A DNA stretch of 64,000 bases from Diphasiastrum complanatum (GCA_029204225.1 CM055092.1:46503486-46567485); one strand, 5' to 3'. Shown: positions 1-12,138, counted from the first letter of the stretch. Made by a program: numbers and translations. The notes: generated by a model not told the origin, from the letters alone.

Positions 1-475
1 CATATCATCCCCTGCCCTATGGAACTCCATCTGCCGGGACCCAGTCTGGGCATTGAAGTCTTCGGCGACAAGAATATAACCCCGTTCCTCATATCTGAAA
101 ATATCTGAAGAGATGTCCATGTAGGGTGACTCCTCATCTGAAGTGAAAACTTATGTATCCGATGGAAAATAACAAATGGCAATACAAAGGTCTCGATCCA
201 GGCTCATCAAACCACGGTCCACCCTAATCGAGCCCGCTCATCAGAATGTACCAACTCAACCCAAGGGTGAAGGGAATCTCTGACCAAGCATGCCGCTCCA
301 CCTGAACCTCAATCTATAAATGCTCTCGTCCCCCTCCGATGCACAGAGTACAACAAAAACTCTCAATGGCCAGGAGTCCCCTCTCAGGACTCTCATGTGT
401 CTCTGTGCCTGAAATCCCCTATTGTAGCTGAAGAATGGATACCATTGCAGTTCCATAGACTCAACTGCAATGCTC
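1..475 (-). mobile_element. LINE endonuclease (EEP/APE-type) fragment, degenerate
   Basis: Conceptual minus-strand reading from about 475 down to the left edge gives pieces of an apurinic-type endonuclease of non-LTR retrotransposons. It opens with a WNCNG motif (about 460-445), the usual first motif of plant LINE endonucleases. Near the edge it has an ICYFPS strand followed by ILVAEDFNAQTG, which matches the family GDFNAR motif with G changed to E. Several stop codons and at least one frameshift break it, so it is dead. It follows the ORF1-like part on the same strand; the reverse transcriptase would lie left of the window. Homology is inferred from motifs only. Confidence 0.6.
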
Positions 476-544
476 TACGAGGAGCCCCTGGATCCAGGAG
501 GTCCTCCCTATTTCTCATGATTTGGGGGATCAATGTACCATCCC

Positions 545-1119
545 GATATATTACCCTCTTCCCCAAAGCTTTTCCCTCACTGAATGTGCCTTCTTCCGAT
601 CTGCCACCTGCATAGGGCTGAGATCATCATCCGTGAAAATGGATGTACCTCTAAGCTTGGCTCGTAGTCTAAGGGCTGCCCTCTGTTCTTCCAAATTAAT
701 AAAGTGGACAATGAGTGTGGCTAGGTCCTTCTTGATTCTCCATGCTCGCTCCAAACCTTTGGAATCGTGGGAAAGAACACTTGAGAGAAAATCAGTTGCT
801 TCGGACATTGGATCATTGCCGAACCCTAATATTCATAGATTTCTATTCTCGCATTTTTTCCTCGGATATGGTGGCTGAGATAACACTATTGAAGGTGGGT
901 GTACCTGCTTTACCATCTTCCTTGAAGACGGAAGCCCACGTTTTTTGTTTCTACTTTGTGTTTCTCAATCTTGTCTTCCAACTCCTGAATTTTTGCAATG
1001 GTAGAGATGGCCGGTGCTTCTTGTCTATTCATTGCCTTTTCCAAGAAAGTAATACGGTCGAGCAAGGCTCCTCTTTCAGCATTCATAGAGTGAATAGGGG
1101 ATCGCCTTCTAGGAGGCAT
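545..1119 (-). mobile_element. LINE ORF1-like RNA-binding protein, degenerate
   Basis: Minus-strand pieces at 1119-910 (a coiled-coil-like stretch rich in E, K and L) and 808-551 (AKLRGTSIFTDDDLSPMQ, then EKLWGRG) resemble ORF1 proteins of plant LINEs. Those proteins end in a 'G-(T/K)-x-(I/L)-(F/Y)-x-D-(E/D)-DL(T/S)P' segment followed by a basic 'GK-x-x-(W/Y)-(F/R)-DG' strand. Here a one-base slip after GRG restores RVIYRDGTLIP. ORF1 coats LINE RNA. The reading frame is interrupted between 910 and 808. Order (ORF1 then endonuclease) and strand agree with a single element inserted in the same sense as VPS36. Confidence 0.5.
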
Positions 1120-1138
1120 GGAGGCAGGTGGCAGGGCT

Positions 1139-1139
1139 G

Positions 1140-1197
<58 letters not shown>
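1139..1197. repeat. compound (TG)n-(AG)n microsatellite
   Basis: About 20 TG units run directly into about 10 AG/GA units. It marks the upstream end of the LINE ORF1-like reading frame. Confidence 0.95.
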
Positions 1198-2404
1198 ACT
1201 TCAAAATGAAAAGTTTGAAAATAAAATTTGCAACAGAAACAAAACATCATAATGAAAAGTTGAAGGTGTTCTTTCCCAAACTTTGAACCAAAAAATTAAC
1301 CGAAACTAAAAATCAACCTTTCATCACAAAAACTTGCATAACTTTGTCAAATCTTCACCAAATTGGCTCAAAATGGACTCAGATTCAAGCTAAGATAGAG
1401 ATCACTGATCTATATAGTCGAAAAATTAGGCCAAAAGTGCAGCCAAAATGGGGAAAAAACATAACGAGAACAATACTTTACTACATTTGAAGTAGTTTCA
1501 CAAAGTGCCATAACTTTGTCATGAAAGCTCCAAATCAGAAAACTCAATACCTCCCAGAAGCTAAGAGGAAGGGCTACTACTAAAACAAGAAATCACACAA
1601 GAAACAAAAATAAGTCAAAGTAAGCAATCTGGAAATTTTAAAAATCAAGAAAACTAGAAAACTAGTGAATAGAAACTCTGACGCACTTCAAGAAAATCAC
1701 CAAATCTGATGAAAAAGAGATCTAAAGCTCTAATACCAAAATTGTCCTGTGCCAATCATAGCGTCTTACATCAAATTAGCATGGTGAAACCAGGAAATCA
1801 AAAAACAAGATAAACTTAAGAAAACCTTCACCAAATTAGCTTAAAATCATCACCAAATGAAGCTAAACTCAAGCACAAAAATGTCATTTAAAAAAATCCT
1901 TAAACTAGATATGACATTAACTCTTATGTGATTGTGGGCACATGAACCAAATATAACAACAAAGCTCTCAAAGAGAAGCTTCAAAAACACGTAGAAAATT
2001 CAAATTAGTGGAATGCAGAATAGCCTCCAAATAAGCACGACCTCCTCTATTTATAGTGGTCCTTTGTGCCTCTAACATGAGTTTGGGGCCTTATTCTACT
2101 TTGGGCCTTACAACCATTATTATTATGAGTCCTGCCATTCACAAATATAGTCTTGTTGTTCAAGCCTTTAAATTATTCAAGTTAACTAATCCTATTCTAA
2201 CTTAGCACCATGGCTGTATTTAGCAATACTTGTTGAGCACATGGGCTAATTACATGCAGGACATGACAGGTGATGAGTCTAGTAGCAAACAGCTTGTTGC
2301 AATTGCAGACATCTGATCAAGCTGGTTCATGGAGATGGCACACAGGCACAAAAAAGTGCGAAAACTAGGCGAGCTTCGTATCTTAGCTTTCAGGTTGTTT
2401 CAGG

Positions 2405-2418
2405 TGGTATTAGAGCCA
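2405..2418 (+). other. LTR-retrotransposon primer-binding-site-like motif
   Basis: TGGTATTAGAGCCA differs at one position from TGGTATCAGAGCCA, the site complementary to the 3' end of initiator tRNA-Met used by most plant copia elements. It would mark the end of a plus-strand 5' LTR just before 2405. No clear coding remnant follows, so the element is eroded. Confidence 0.4.
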
Positions 2419-3611
2419 GCTTGTTGGCCTTAAGTGTACGGCAATGGTTCAGTTCATAGCAAATTTGCTGCCTTGTATGGTGTTGTTCATGAAAATTTAT
2501 TGCATGACATTTTTTCATGAAAGGTAGAAGCCTAAGATTAAGCTACTTGTGTGTAGGATCGACAAATGGTTCCATGAAGGTGGTGAATTGCTGGAACTAT
2601 GCTTGTATTACGTTCATAGAGGCTAGATTGCATTCAAGAATTCCTAACATGCGAGTACAACAGATGATACTTCCAATGTGACCTTCACCTTATCACATCG
2701 CATGCTGGATTAAACAAGGTGAAGAAGTTAAAAGGCACAAATTTGCCCTCAACAAGTAATACTTTGGTAAACCATGTTGCTTGAGATCCTAACATTTGGT
2801 CTTCCACGCATTGTATCATATGTCCGCAATGAGCAGCAGCATTTTTTTTGGAAATCAATTGCTTGTTTGTGACCTGCAGCCAGAGTTGATCAGTTTTCAG
2901 AGCTACTCCATCACTTGAATCCACTTCTTATTGGTCGAGCATGCTTGAAGTGGTGAGCTGAGATGATTTCTATGGATAAGTTATTTCAAGTTCTTGCAGA
3001 TTCTCAGAAAGTGTCTGCCATTATCTTGTTAGGATCCTGCAACAAAGAACGTCTAGGTGGGCCATAGTTTCTATGCATGCAATGCGCAAGATGTCTGTTT
3101 TCAACAACCAAAGGCCTTCGAGGCATGAAAGACCAATTGTTGACTCAACTGAAAAGGCATGACAGAGAAATTTTATAAGATATCACTATTTTCTTGATGT
3201 GGCAGTTCATCCAAATTTGCTGATCATTCCAACAGGGTTGAGGCTGACTTTCTTATCGCAAATAGTGTCTAACCTGTTTTTCAACACTCCAAAATCCTTG
3301 CAGCTAAAAGGTCTTAAACCTGCAGTTCAGTAGTCACTTGTTGCTTGCAACGGCTTTTGATTTAAAGTTTGTTGTGGACAGGCTCTTGCCTTCAAAATTT
3401 AAGACAGATTTGTTGTGGATGGGCTGGAAGCCCAATTGTGTGCTGTGGGTAGATTGAAATCCATGAATAGCACGACTGTATTGTTTATTGAGCTCTTTAT
3501 CTGAGTACAGCATGTTGTAGCTAGAATTGATCCTACTGAAAATTTTTCCAGGCCTTCCATTTCCAGTCGGCAGTTCGATTAATGCACAATAGGAGCGGAA
3601 CCATATGTGCT

Positions 3612-3670
3612 CGTTCTGGAATGAAATGGAACACATTCCAGAACGGAACTCCAGAATGCGTTCCGTTCTG
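3612..3670. repeat. two overlapping perfect hairpins
   Basis: A 12-bp arm at 3612-3623 (CGTTCTGGAATG) is perfectly complementary to 3634-3645. An 11-bp arm at 3639-3649 (CAGAACGGAAC) is perfectly complementary to 3660-3670. The second arm overlaps the first hairpin, so the two folds exclude each other. Confidence 0.75.
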
Positions 3671-4639
3671 AAACAGTCCCTAAAATTCTTTTGTTTAGTA
3701 CATACTATGTTTTTTTGGTTGTCTTTTCTATAAAACTGCAGATCAAGACAAGTCCTTTATGTGATCATGTTGTTATTGACACGCATACAATACAAATGTG
3801 ATCCTCCATAGCTGCTTCATCATGCGTGTGAAAAATCTAATCTCTGTGGAAGTGACACTGATCTTACAGAAAAGGTAGTGCGTTTGATTGTGAAAGTGAG
3901 GCTGGTACAAATTGTGTCAAAATGATGAAAGTGAAAAAATGTCAATTTTTGCACCCAATCCTAAACATACGTACAACCCCAAAACCTCAGAATGGGTTTC
4001 TGACCGTGGAACTAATCACTCATATGTCACCTGCATCCAACAGTCAAATCTTATCAAGAAAATGTCATGTCAGGGCCCAGTGTCATTCAAAAATGTCATT
4101 CATTGAGGCCCGTAATAATGTCATAACAATGTAACAAACATCAAGGACCCACAGTGCAATGGATCTCATCAATCGAACTATTAGTTAGAATTGAGGAGTT
4201 TGAGGTGCCAGAACGCTACTACTAATATGTCATTATTAGTAAATTAGTGCAAATGGAGGACTTAAACCTCAATGAACTAAAATGACAACCTAGCACAACT
4301 AATAATAAATAAACAACAAACAGCTAGTATTATAGTAGCAGTCAGGTAATAATGAGCTAGAAAATCATTTGTCAAGACTTTTGAAACTAACCCAAATTTC
4401 TCCTAGAATGATGGACTTACCAAAATTGAATCTTTTCCTAAGTCGACGGTCAAAGAACAGACAGCTTCATTAAACTACGGCATAGAGATGGCTTTCTTCT
4501 TCCTACCAACATTTCTAGCATAATACAATATCAGCAAATCAAGGTTTTAAACAAATCAATAGAAAACTCATATTACTAATAATTTTCACACCTTGAGAAA
4601 GACCGATGCAGGCCGCTAGCACAGCTCAAAGAGAAGCAC

Positions 4640-5155
4640 CTGTCTTGACAGCTGTTGATGATATAGTGCGCCAGCAGATTCCTTTGTTACAGGAGACGTA
4701 ATACCCACACTCAACAACCAGTCCTGCATCTCTTGCTTTGACCCAGGTTCCTCTTCATCAACCATAGACTGCCCACCAGAGCCTCCCAAGAGCTTTGACC
4801 GTATTTTTTCAGCAAGCACCACCATATCTTTAGCCTTTGCCTGGATATTCCAGGACACATTGACCAATTAAATCAAATTGTGCACATGACCAGAATATAG
4901 TCGTAGCACAAAGCAAGCACTTTATTGGACTAATAATTCACAGCCCAGGATAACAACCAAGCACAGTCAAGGGCCAACAATATATTATGCCCCTGCTTTA
5001 AAAAGCTTTATCATCAAAACAATCAACAAGTACAAAAAAGTTAACAAAAAAACTTCTAATCCGGAATTATTGAGCACTTGAATTTTACAACTTCAGCCAC
5101 AAGCACTGTGTTCAGCAGCAGCAACAAATCCGAAGGAGCGGAACTTTTCTACTAG

Positions 5156-5213
<58 letters not shown>

Positions 5214-8200
5214 TATACCATATACGATGCATAAGACCAGAAGACTCCAATGTACATGTGTAATTGGTGAGAGAGAAAAAGTCCTCAACAGAAGAACAGA
5301 TTACCTCATGGCATAAACTAAGTAGAATAAAACTCTCAGGAATTGTTTGGTGTGGTCAAGTCATACTCAAAGTCAATAAATGTCTGCTGCAGTCTTTGGG
5401 TTTAATCAAAGACATAAAGTCAATACGGGCATGTGATAAAAGGAGTGGTTGACAGCTAGTCCTATTACTAGGACTGTCCTCTACACTATCTAGTACGTTT
5501 TTGTGAATTAAGAAAAGACTACCATGTGAAATTCTAGTGTTCAAGGGTGCTTTGCACATCGTCGCTCCTGTAGTATTTGCGATATTTTTGCTTCTAGTTT
5601 ATATCTCCCTTGTCAACTAACTCAGTATCATGTCTTGCTCGCAGCAGCAAAGAGAAGTATGAAATGATGTGTCCCTGAGAAAGTAAGTATAAAGTGATGT
5701 GTTCCTGAGTAAGTAAATTTGCCTCAATAGCCTAACTATGTAGGCCCACCACCAATACACTAGGCTGTGTCCTTATTCGTTCTATGGGAGTTCCCCGATC
5801 CTCAGAGCCTAGATACTAAACCCAATGACAATCTTACAATCATTTCATCATATATCAAGGAATAACATTTTCATCAATGTATTTTGCTCAATAGAATATA
5901 TCATTGTATTATAACTAGAGATAACATTGCGAAATTACTTGAAAGGTAAAGGATACAACTAGAGACATTTAATATTCAAGTTTCATCTTCATTCCTCGAG
6001 TTCATCATGGAGAGCTATGATAGCCTACGCAGTTATAGTTCTTCGTTAACTAAATGATTTTACACACTGGCTCTCTCTATGAGGGATCTTGTTGTGCTTC
6101 TACATTATCCTACAATGGCCAGTAGTGATTTATGGCAGCATAGATCATATGGGAGTCTGCTTTGCCTCTCCTACATCATGAGTACCAATAGCAATAAAGT
6201 TAGAGAGGGCGAAAGACTAGGCGACAAAGGACTTCTTGAACATGAACCACATTGTAAAGTATGATTGATATAGCATGAAGAAAGCTGATGTTAGAAAGTT
6301 GAATTTGAGATCGTCGAGAATATCTTACAAGTCTTCAAGCTCTCACAAACTCTATGGAAGACAATGAAAGAATCAAGGGGTCCTAAGCGGACAACGAAAA
6401 AGCATCACTCCACAAATAATGGAAAATATGGCCCTTAACAACTTGGGAAGGTCAAAAATGGCCACCCTGAATGAAGCTAGTCTCCAATGGCTACATGGAG
6501 AAAACTTCCCAATAATCGTTCTATGAGATATTGATAACACATTTTAAATTTCCAATTGCATATTACATACTGCAATCAAAGCTATATGAAATTTGTTATA
6601 TGGATATATGTTCTATATTGAAATTTGTTATCAATATTCTTTAGAAATTTGCAAATTTTGACGACATGTACAATGACATGGGGTGATGACGTGGCATATT
6701 CATCGATATGCGTGTTCAAAATCTCGATATGCATTTGTTGTATTGAAAACATTTTCATATTTTGGTAATTGTGCCTTCAATGTGTTTGGAATCTTGACTA
6801 TCGACTAAGTGTCACAAGAGGAATAAGATTTCAAAAGAAACTTCAACTCCGAAGATGACTTAGGGATGATCATCTTAGGTCAAGGAACTAGGTTCAAACT
6901 GGGAATGACCCGCCAAAGATCTAAGGAGGAAACAGAGGCCTACTTGTCTAGGTCAAGGAATTGAAATCAAGCAAAAAATCATTTGCCAAGTAAGGTATTC
7001 ACAAGGCTACAACCAACTAGAGGGAAATCGATCATCATGTAACCTGCAGGTTGCAACAACTCTTAGCTGCTAATGAAGTGAGTAGAGATTGATGATCTAC
7101 AACTTTGTTGTAAGACTCCATCGGGTTGAAGACTGCATGTCTCCTTTGTTATGTCGGGTACTATCCTAGACTTAACATCAATATATAGCCTGGTCTATGA
7201 TAATCCCAGGAAACCATATTCGATTTACATAGGCACTGAATAAATTCAAGATAATTCACCTATCAAATTTTTCACCTTCCTTGTCTATCTTCGCAAAGGC
7301 TCATCCTTCTTCCTAAAGGACTTGAACCTTGCCAAAACACAAGTTCAATATCCTATTTCTCAAAACTGGGTCAATTGTTTTAATTCTGGCCAACACATCA
7401 ACATAAAATAGTCATATCCCATAGAGCAATGTTTGGCAATGTATAGAAAAACTTCAACATTGGAAGATACTCGTCCCAATGAATTTGCCTCTTTGGACAT
7501 ATTTGCTCTTCGCAGATCTTCCATGACCTGATTGACCCTCACCAATTGACAGTGCTCATACCTAACTTGATATCAACCTATGAAACATAGTTCCCAATCA
7601 AGCCACTTGAATCTATTTGATTTTTCTTAAAAAGTTTCAAATGTAGTTCTTACTATAAGATTCAAATATTTTCATAAACGAAAACAAAATCTAGAAAACA
7701 AGTGAACTTCTCAAGGAAAGTAAGAATTCCAAAAAATTTGTTAGAAACTCTCAACTCAAATCGAACATTATTTTGATTGACTTGTAGCAATGCTTTGGAG
7801 CTATGCTACAAAACACATCCCTCCAAAAGTGGCTGCTGAACTTGATGTACCAATTACTGCAAAATTTGACATAGTTCAAATCTAACGAAGCGGACCCTGC
7901 GTCCGAAAGCGCGTCCGGACGCGCGTCTGCGTCCGCATCCAGGCACAGACGCGCCAGGGGTGCGTCCGGGGTCCGGACGCACTCACTTTTTTTTCTTTTT
8001 TAAATTTAGTGTTAAATAGCATTAAAAACACAAAAAAAAATTTAAAAAAATTGGACGCGTCTGACCCCGCGTCCGGGGGTTGGACGAGGAATGTCCGGCC
8101 CGGACCCTCATGTCTGGTTCAAATAGATGTATGAAACGTATAAGAGCATGCCTGAAACATTATTGTGCATGTATAAAATTTTGCAGTTGTGAAACCACAA

Positions 8201-9263
8201 TTGAAAGGGCTTATTCCGAAAACAAATTCAGCCAGAAATGCTTTTATCTTATTCATTCATACATATGTGGCCCAATGCAAGATTTATCTCTAGTAGGCAC
8301 AGGATTCCTAAACATGTAACTGATTGAGATTCACAAAATTAGCTTCACTAAGAGCTGGACTGGGAATCCATGGAAAGTTCAAAAATTTGTATCTGAAAAA
8401 CCAGTCTCTGATTGATTGCAAGTAACATGGCTAAGAACTGTTGCAACTGTTAAGGGGAAAGGCAAAGCCTAACACAACTAACTGCTAGTTGCTACCTCAA
8501 TAAGGGCACTAGAACGAAACCTAATGCTATCTCTTTTATCTTTCTAGAACTTTAATTTCCAATCAAATGAGCGATCTGTTTGTTGTCTCACCATGAGGGC
8601 ATTTAAGTCGTGAAACGCATCCTGTAAATTTTTGTCAGCTTCTTCCCATTGCTCCTGCTCCTTTCGAAGAATGCCCGACACACCCGCCATTGCCGGATTC
8701 CATTTACTGTGACTCGCATGGCTATTGGAAGCAGCTGCTCCTGGCAAACGGCTAGAATTCGGTGGCAAAATCACAGAGCTACTCCCTGGCGCCGAAGCTT
8801 TGTCCGTTTCCCAAGCTTTGGATTGCAAAACCTGCTCTAATCTGCCCAAAAATGAGTCAATATTAGCCTGACCTCGACAAACTAGGGTTAGAACAACCGA
8901 TCGATCAGCTCCAACAGCGGAAATCCGGCCGTCCGAAGCATACCACACTTGAATGCGAATACGCGGAGACGCAAATATGGCTTTGATGCTCTTCTTGGGA
9001 GGATAAACCCTGCAAACCGCCGCCAAAGGGACCGATGCGCCGCTCCTTTGATGCGGCTCATCCACCCAGAGCAGGCGATGTGTTGTTAGGGTTAAGACTC
9101 CGGATCTAAGGGGCTGCAACTGTTGCTGCTGCTGCTGCTGCCCCTCTAGCTCCAGATCGATCCCATCCAGAAGCTGACACTCCACCTCGCCTGGGAAGAG
9201 TTGTGGCCTTCCGGAATCTGTGAGCTGCAAGGGATGCAGGATGCGCCCCCACGCGCCCTCCAT
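4640..9263 (-). CDS. VPS36: Vacuolar protein sorting-associated protein 36 (ESCRT-II), 5' two exons
   Basis: VPS36 is the ESCRT-II subunit that links ubiquitinated cargo and endosomal phosphoinositides to the multivesicular-body machinery. Exon 1 (9263-8592, 224 codons) starts at an ATG inside CTCCATGG of the plus strand and encodes the N-terminal GLUE (PH-like) domain: residues ~1-150 include [21 protein letters not shown] and IRIQVWY, with a poly-Gln run at ~42-48. It then reads into the linker helix ending DLNALM. Exon 2 (4840-4640, 67 codons) continues with [10 protein letters not shown] and the highly conserved [11 protein letters not shown] and [19 protein letters not shown], the start of the EAP30 winged-helix part. 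Both junctions are phase 0, with GTGAGA as donor of intron 1 and CAG as acceptor. The remaining EAP30 exons were not found. Plants normally have about 440 residues, so roughly 290 are present. Confidence 0.93.
5160..5210. repeat. (GA)n microsatellite
   Basis: About 25 uninterrupted GA units in VPS36 intron 1; the transcript would carry CU repeats. Confidence 0.97.
7888..8108. repeat. GC-rich block of repeated GCGTCCG motifs in VPS36 intron 1
   Basis: Two CpG-dense segments (about 7888-7980 and 8052-8108), joined by an A/T-rich stretch, carry at least five copies of GCGTCC(G) and of its complement. The block begins CGGACCCTGCG and ends near a second CGGACCCT. The surrounding intron is strongly AT-rich. 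It looks like an inserted repeat, but I see no clean terminal repeats or target duplication. Confidence 0.6.
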
Positions 9264-9480
9264 GGATGATGCTTCCGCGCTTCAATTGAAAAGGAATAAC
9301 GCAACAGGTGAGGGACGCACAAGAACAAGAATAGCGGAGATGATGATGATGATGATGAAGAAGAAGAAGAAGAAGAAGAATGTGAATGCGGTGGCGATGG
9401 CGATGGCGATTTGCGTTTTATTGTGTGTTGTGAAGCAATTTGAATGCAGGAGTATTGACAGATGAATACATACGGTACGT
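9264..9480 (-). promoter_or_regulatory. VPS36: VPS36 5' flank with trinucleotide repeats
   Basis: Immediately upstream of the VPS36 start codon lie (GAT)n at about 9338-9358, (GAA)n at about 9357-9380 and GGCGAT repeats at about 9390-9410 (plus strand). Such triplet tracts are common in plant 5' leaders and proximal promoters. No convincing TATA box was located, so the transcription start is unknown. Confidence 0.45.
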
Positions 9481-9950
9481 AAGTGTATTTTGTACATATA
9501 CGGTACAAATACAGTACAAATACAGATACATGCCCTCAGCTCCTAATGTGGTGCCACTACCTTCTGGGGTATGTACATCTCTCCTAGCTTCTAAGGGAAA
9601 TTGGGATAGTCCTTTTTTGGCCCCCCAAATGACTTTTTAGAGTGATTGGGTTTCTAGGGAGGAACATTATTGGTTGGCGAGAACTCACAAGAGGGATTTT
9701 TCGTGTGTCACCTCACCTTGAGGGCTTGGTACACACTCCCAACCAAGTTGCAGGCCTATCTTGACTTTCCTACCTCCCCTATTTGTGATACCTCCTTGTG
9801 TGTTCCTCATGCTTGAAAGGTCGTTTCAAGATCATGCGGCCAATGCATAAAATGTAACTAAACTCTCTATTAACTTGCCCACATGAGACTTTTTGGAGAC
9901 TGGTTCCTAGTTGTGCAAAAAGTACATCTCAGTTGTGCTACCACACAGCC

Positions 9951-9955
<5 letters not shown>
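9481..9955. other. intergenic DNA, nothing recognised
   Basis: No coding frame, RNA gene or repeat boundary that I can support. Confidence 0.5.

Positions 9956-9999
<44 letters not shown>
9956..9999. repeat. (CT)n microsatellite
   Basis: About 21 CT units, the first of several long CT tracts in 3 kb. Confidence 0.96.
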
Positions 10000-10000
<1 letters not shown>

Positions 10001-10090
10001 ACCCTAATCTTGACGAAATCCTAGAATTTCACGCATTTCATTTTGAAGATCATGTTGACTCATTTCAAGCTTAAAGGTTTGAATCACAAT

Positions 10091-10109
10091 GATATATATA
10101 TATATATAA
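10091..10109. repeat. (AT)n microsatellite
   Basis: Eight to nine AT units between the two CT tracts. Confidence 0.85.
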
Positions 10110-10227
10110 GCTTCTAATCCAAACTACATTTTAATTATGGGATTAAAAACACATGTGTGTCATTGACCTATGCTGCCTACGTGGCCCAATAAAAACTCAA
10201 GAATCGTGGTGTGTCTATCATAGCATA

Positions 10228-10229
<2 letters not shown>

Positions 10230-10320
<91 letters not shown>
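10230..10320. repeat. (CT)n microsatellite, about 90 bp
   Basis: About 45 uninterrupted CT units, abutting the truncated left end of the copia fragment that begins at about 10321. Confidence 0.97.
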
Positions 10321-10323
<3 letters not shown>

Positions 10324-11034
10324 GAAGATGATACGATGTCTCTTCTATCAGTCAATAGTTGGATCGATCATGTATGCCATGATCTGCACATGACTTAATC
10401 TAGCTTACATAGTCAACACATTATCATAGGATATGTCAAATCCAAGCCTACCACACTAGAAAGCTTTGCAAAGAGCATTGAGATACATACAAGCCATGAA
10501 GCACTATGCTTTGTGCTGTGATGGAAATATAGAGGATGCACTAATCCTAAACGCCTATTCCGACTTAGATTGGTTGGATACGTGGATACCAAAAAATCCA
10601 CTTTTGGCTACCTATGCTTTCTAGTAGGATACCCATCTCATGGAATGGTCGAAAGCATAAATGCATTTCATTGTTCTCTACAGAGTCCGAATATGTTGCA
10701 GCCATATCTATAGTGAAGGAGATCATTTTGGCTCAGAAGATTAGTCCAATATCTGAAATTTCAACAGATCAGACCAGCTATACTCCATTGCAACAATCAG
10801 AGCTGCATAGCTCTTTCTTTGAACCCACAAACTCACTCTGGAACTAAGCACATCAAAGTTCAATTTCATTTTTTTAGAGAGAAAGTTCAAAGTAAAGATG
10901 TTGAATTAAGTTACTATCACACTGACAATATGTTGGCTGATATTATGACAAAACCATTGTCAAGAAAAAACGTGCTACCCTAGTTAGTATGTTAAATTTT
11001 CATTCAAGTGCCTAGCAGTAAGCTTAGAGGGGAG
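10321..11034 (+). mobile_element. Ty1/copia pol 3' end (RT tail and RNase H), degenerate
   Basis: The plus strand reads IVGSIMYAMICT at about 10355-10395, then ALRYIQAMKHYALC. RNase H signatures follow: ISWNGRKHKCIS and STESEYVAA at 10640-10705, and the terminal DNMLADIMTKPLS at about 10925-10965. These are the closing motifs of copia Pol. Frameshifts (for example near 10620) and stops disable it, and everything 5' of the RT tail is missing, with a CT tract at the break. The purine-rich AGAGGGGAG at 11026-11034 is the polypurine tract. Confidence 0.85.
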
Positions 11035-12105
11035 TGTTGGAGTTTAATCTTACTCCTACTCACCTACATTCATTTTCTAAGTACTCTTATACAATGTAAA
11101 TATCCACTCTTTACAACAGTCTGCAGAAATGAACTATTATTCAAGACAGTCTACAATTTTGCACACACATTTATACAGTCTGCAAAAATACATGATTATT
11201 CAAAGCAGAGCCAAGGTGGACTTGACACTTGAACAATATTCGAGTTCGAATCTCACGACTCACCATCGACAAGTCAAACGGCTAACTCGACTCGACTTGA
11301 ACTTCAAAATTCAACACTTTTGACTGTCGAATGGTACCACTCCAAATAGAGCTCTTTCTCTACTCAATATACAGACTATATCACTATTCGAATATGTTGT
11401 TATGCAATGGCAGTGTTTAGTTTCACGTCTGCTTACTGTACAATTTACACTAAACAGTTTAGCTTTATCTTGTACACTATACATCATGTCTCAATTCTCT
11501 GATTATTAGCCACAACCTCTGGAAACTTGTATATATATATAAATTAAATCAAAATAAATAGAGATCATCAAAAGCTTGATGCATAAGGCAAAACTAGAGT
11601 TCTAGTATGAACTCAATTGTATCAGATTATCTGATTTCTTAGAATCGGAAATCTCAAATGACAATGAGAACAATTCAAGAAGTAGAGATATTGTTTTAAT
11701 ATGTAATCGGCATAGTAGGATCATCACGCATAGCGCATCAGTATCATGAACCATTTTCGGACACATGATTAATTGTTGTTATTACAACAACTATTATATA
11801 GACTCTCTATTTTTTTCATGTGCGTTACTACTGTCGAATGTTTTCTAATTATTTCTCTTTCTATTATTGATACTATCTCAAATAACTAAACGTAGAATAT
11901 TTGATTCGAAGAGCATGTGACTGTCACAGATGCCTAATTGTTTCGCTCTCTTCATGGCTATCTAAGACGTGTACCCAGATATTCTAGTAGTTGAAAACGA
12001 TCTATGTAATCATCTAAATTCTGTAATTCAATTTGATCCTTTATAATTTTCATTTTTTTTTTCCTTTGCTTGGTGATTGTTGAGTTTGTTGATCAGCATC
12101 CAACA
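11035..12105 (+). mobile_element. copia 3' LTR
   Basis: Begins TGTTGGA directly after the polypurine tract and ends TCCAACA at 12099-12105, giving complementary seven-base termini and a length of 1071 bp. The copia LTR at 41705-42717 has the same termini and similar length (1013 bp). The 3' boundary rests on the terminal match alone because no second LTR of this element is present. Confidence 0.6.
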
Positions 12106-12136
12106 AGGCGATTTTTGAACTAGGTTCGAGCTTCAC

Positions 12137-12138
<2 letters not shown>

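Larger units (their letters stand above)
1198..4639. other. AT-rich non-coding DNA, probably VPS36 intron 2
   Basis: I found no VPS36 C-terminal exon on the minus strand and no other coding frame that I recognise. The interval carries a primer-binding-site-like motif at 2405-2418 and a pair of overlapping hairpins at 3612-3670. Because VPS36 exon 2 ends with a splice donor at 4639-4638, this DNA and the LINE to its left are most simply read as one long intron of VPS36. Confidence 0.45.
4841..8591 (-). other. VPS36 intron 1
   Basis: A 3.75 kb intron, bounded by a GT at 8591-8590 and an AG at 4842-4841 on the minus strand. It contains a GA microsatellite and a GC-rich repeat block, listed separately. 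The rest is AT-rich, with short open frames that resemble nothing I know. Confidence 0.85.

Noticed and set aside
2405-2418. tRNA gene at initiator-tRNA-like motifs (also 31993-32006)
   Set aside because: Only the 3'-end complement is present, which is the signature of a retrotransposon primer site; no cloverleaf surrounds it.
2685-2924. 79-codon minus-strand frame near the VPS36 gene, tested as a missing VPS36 exon
   Set aside because: It contains none of the conserved EAP30 segments and no suitable splice sites.
7360-7545. Minus-strand frame [18 protein letters not shown], weakly like a Ty3 integrase C-terminal region
   Set aside because: No catalytic core, knuckle or LTR nearby; similarity too weak to call.
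8649-8840. Plus-strand open frame opposite VPS36 exon 1
   Set aside because: Antisense to a strongly conserved exon; no independent support.
10153-10398. Open frames rich in Ser-Leu repeats over CT tracts (also 9883-10074, 12050-12489)
   Set aside because: They are only translations of (CT)n or (GA)n microsatellites; no start context, conserved domain or coding composition outside the repeat.
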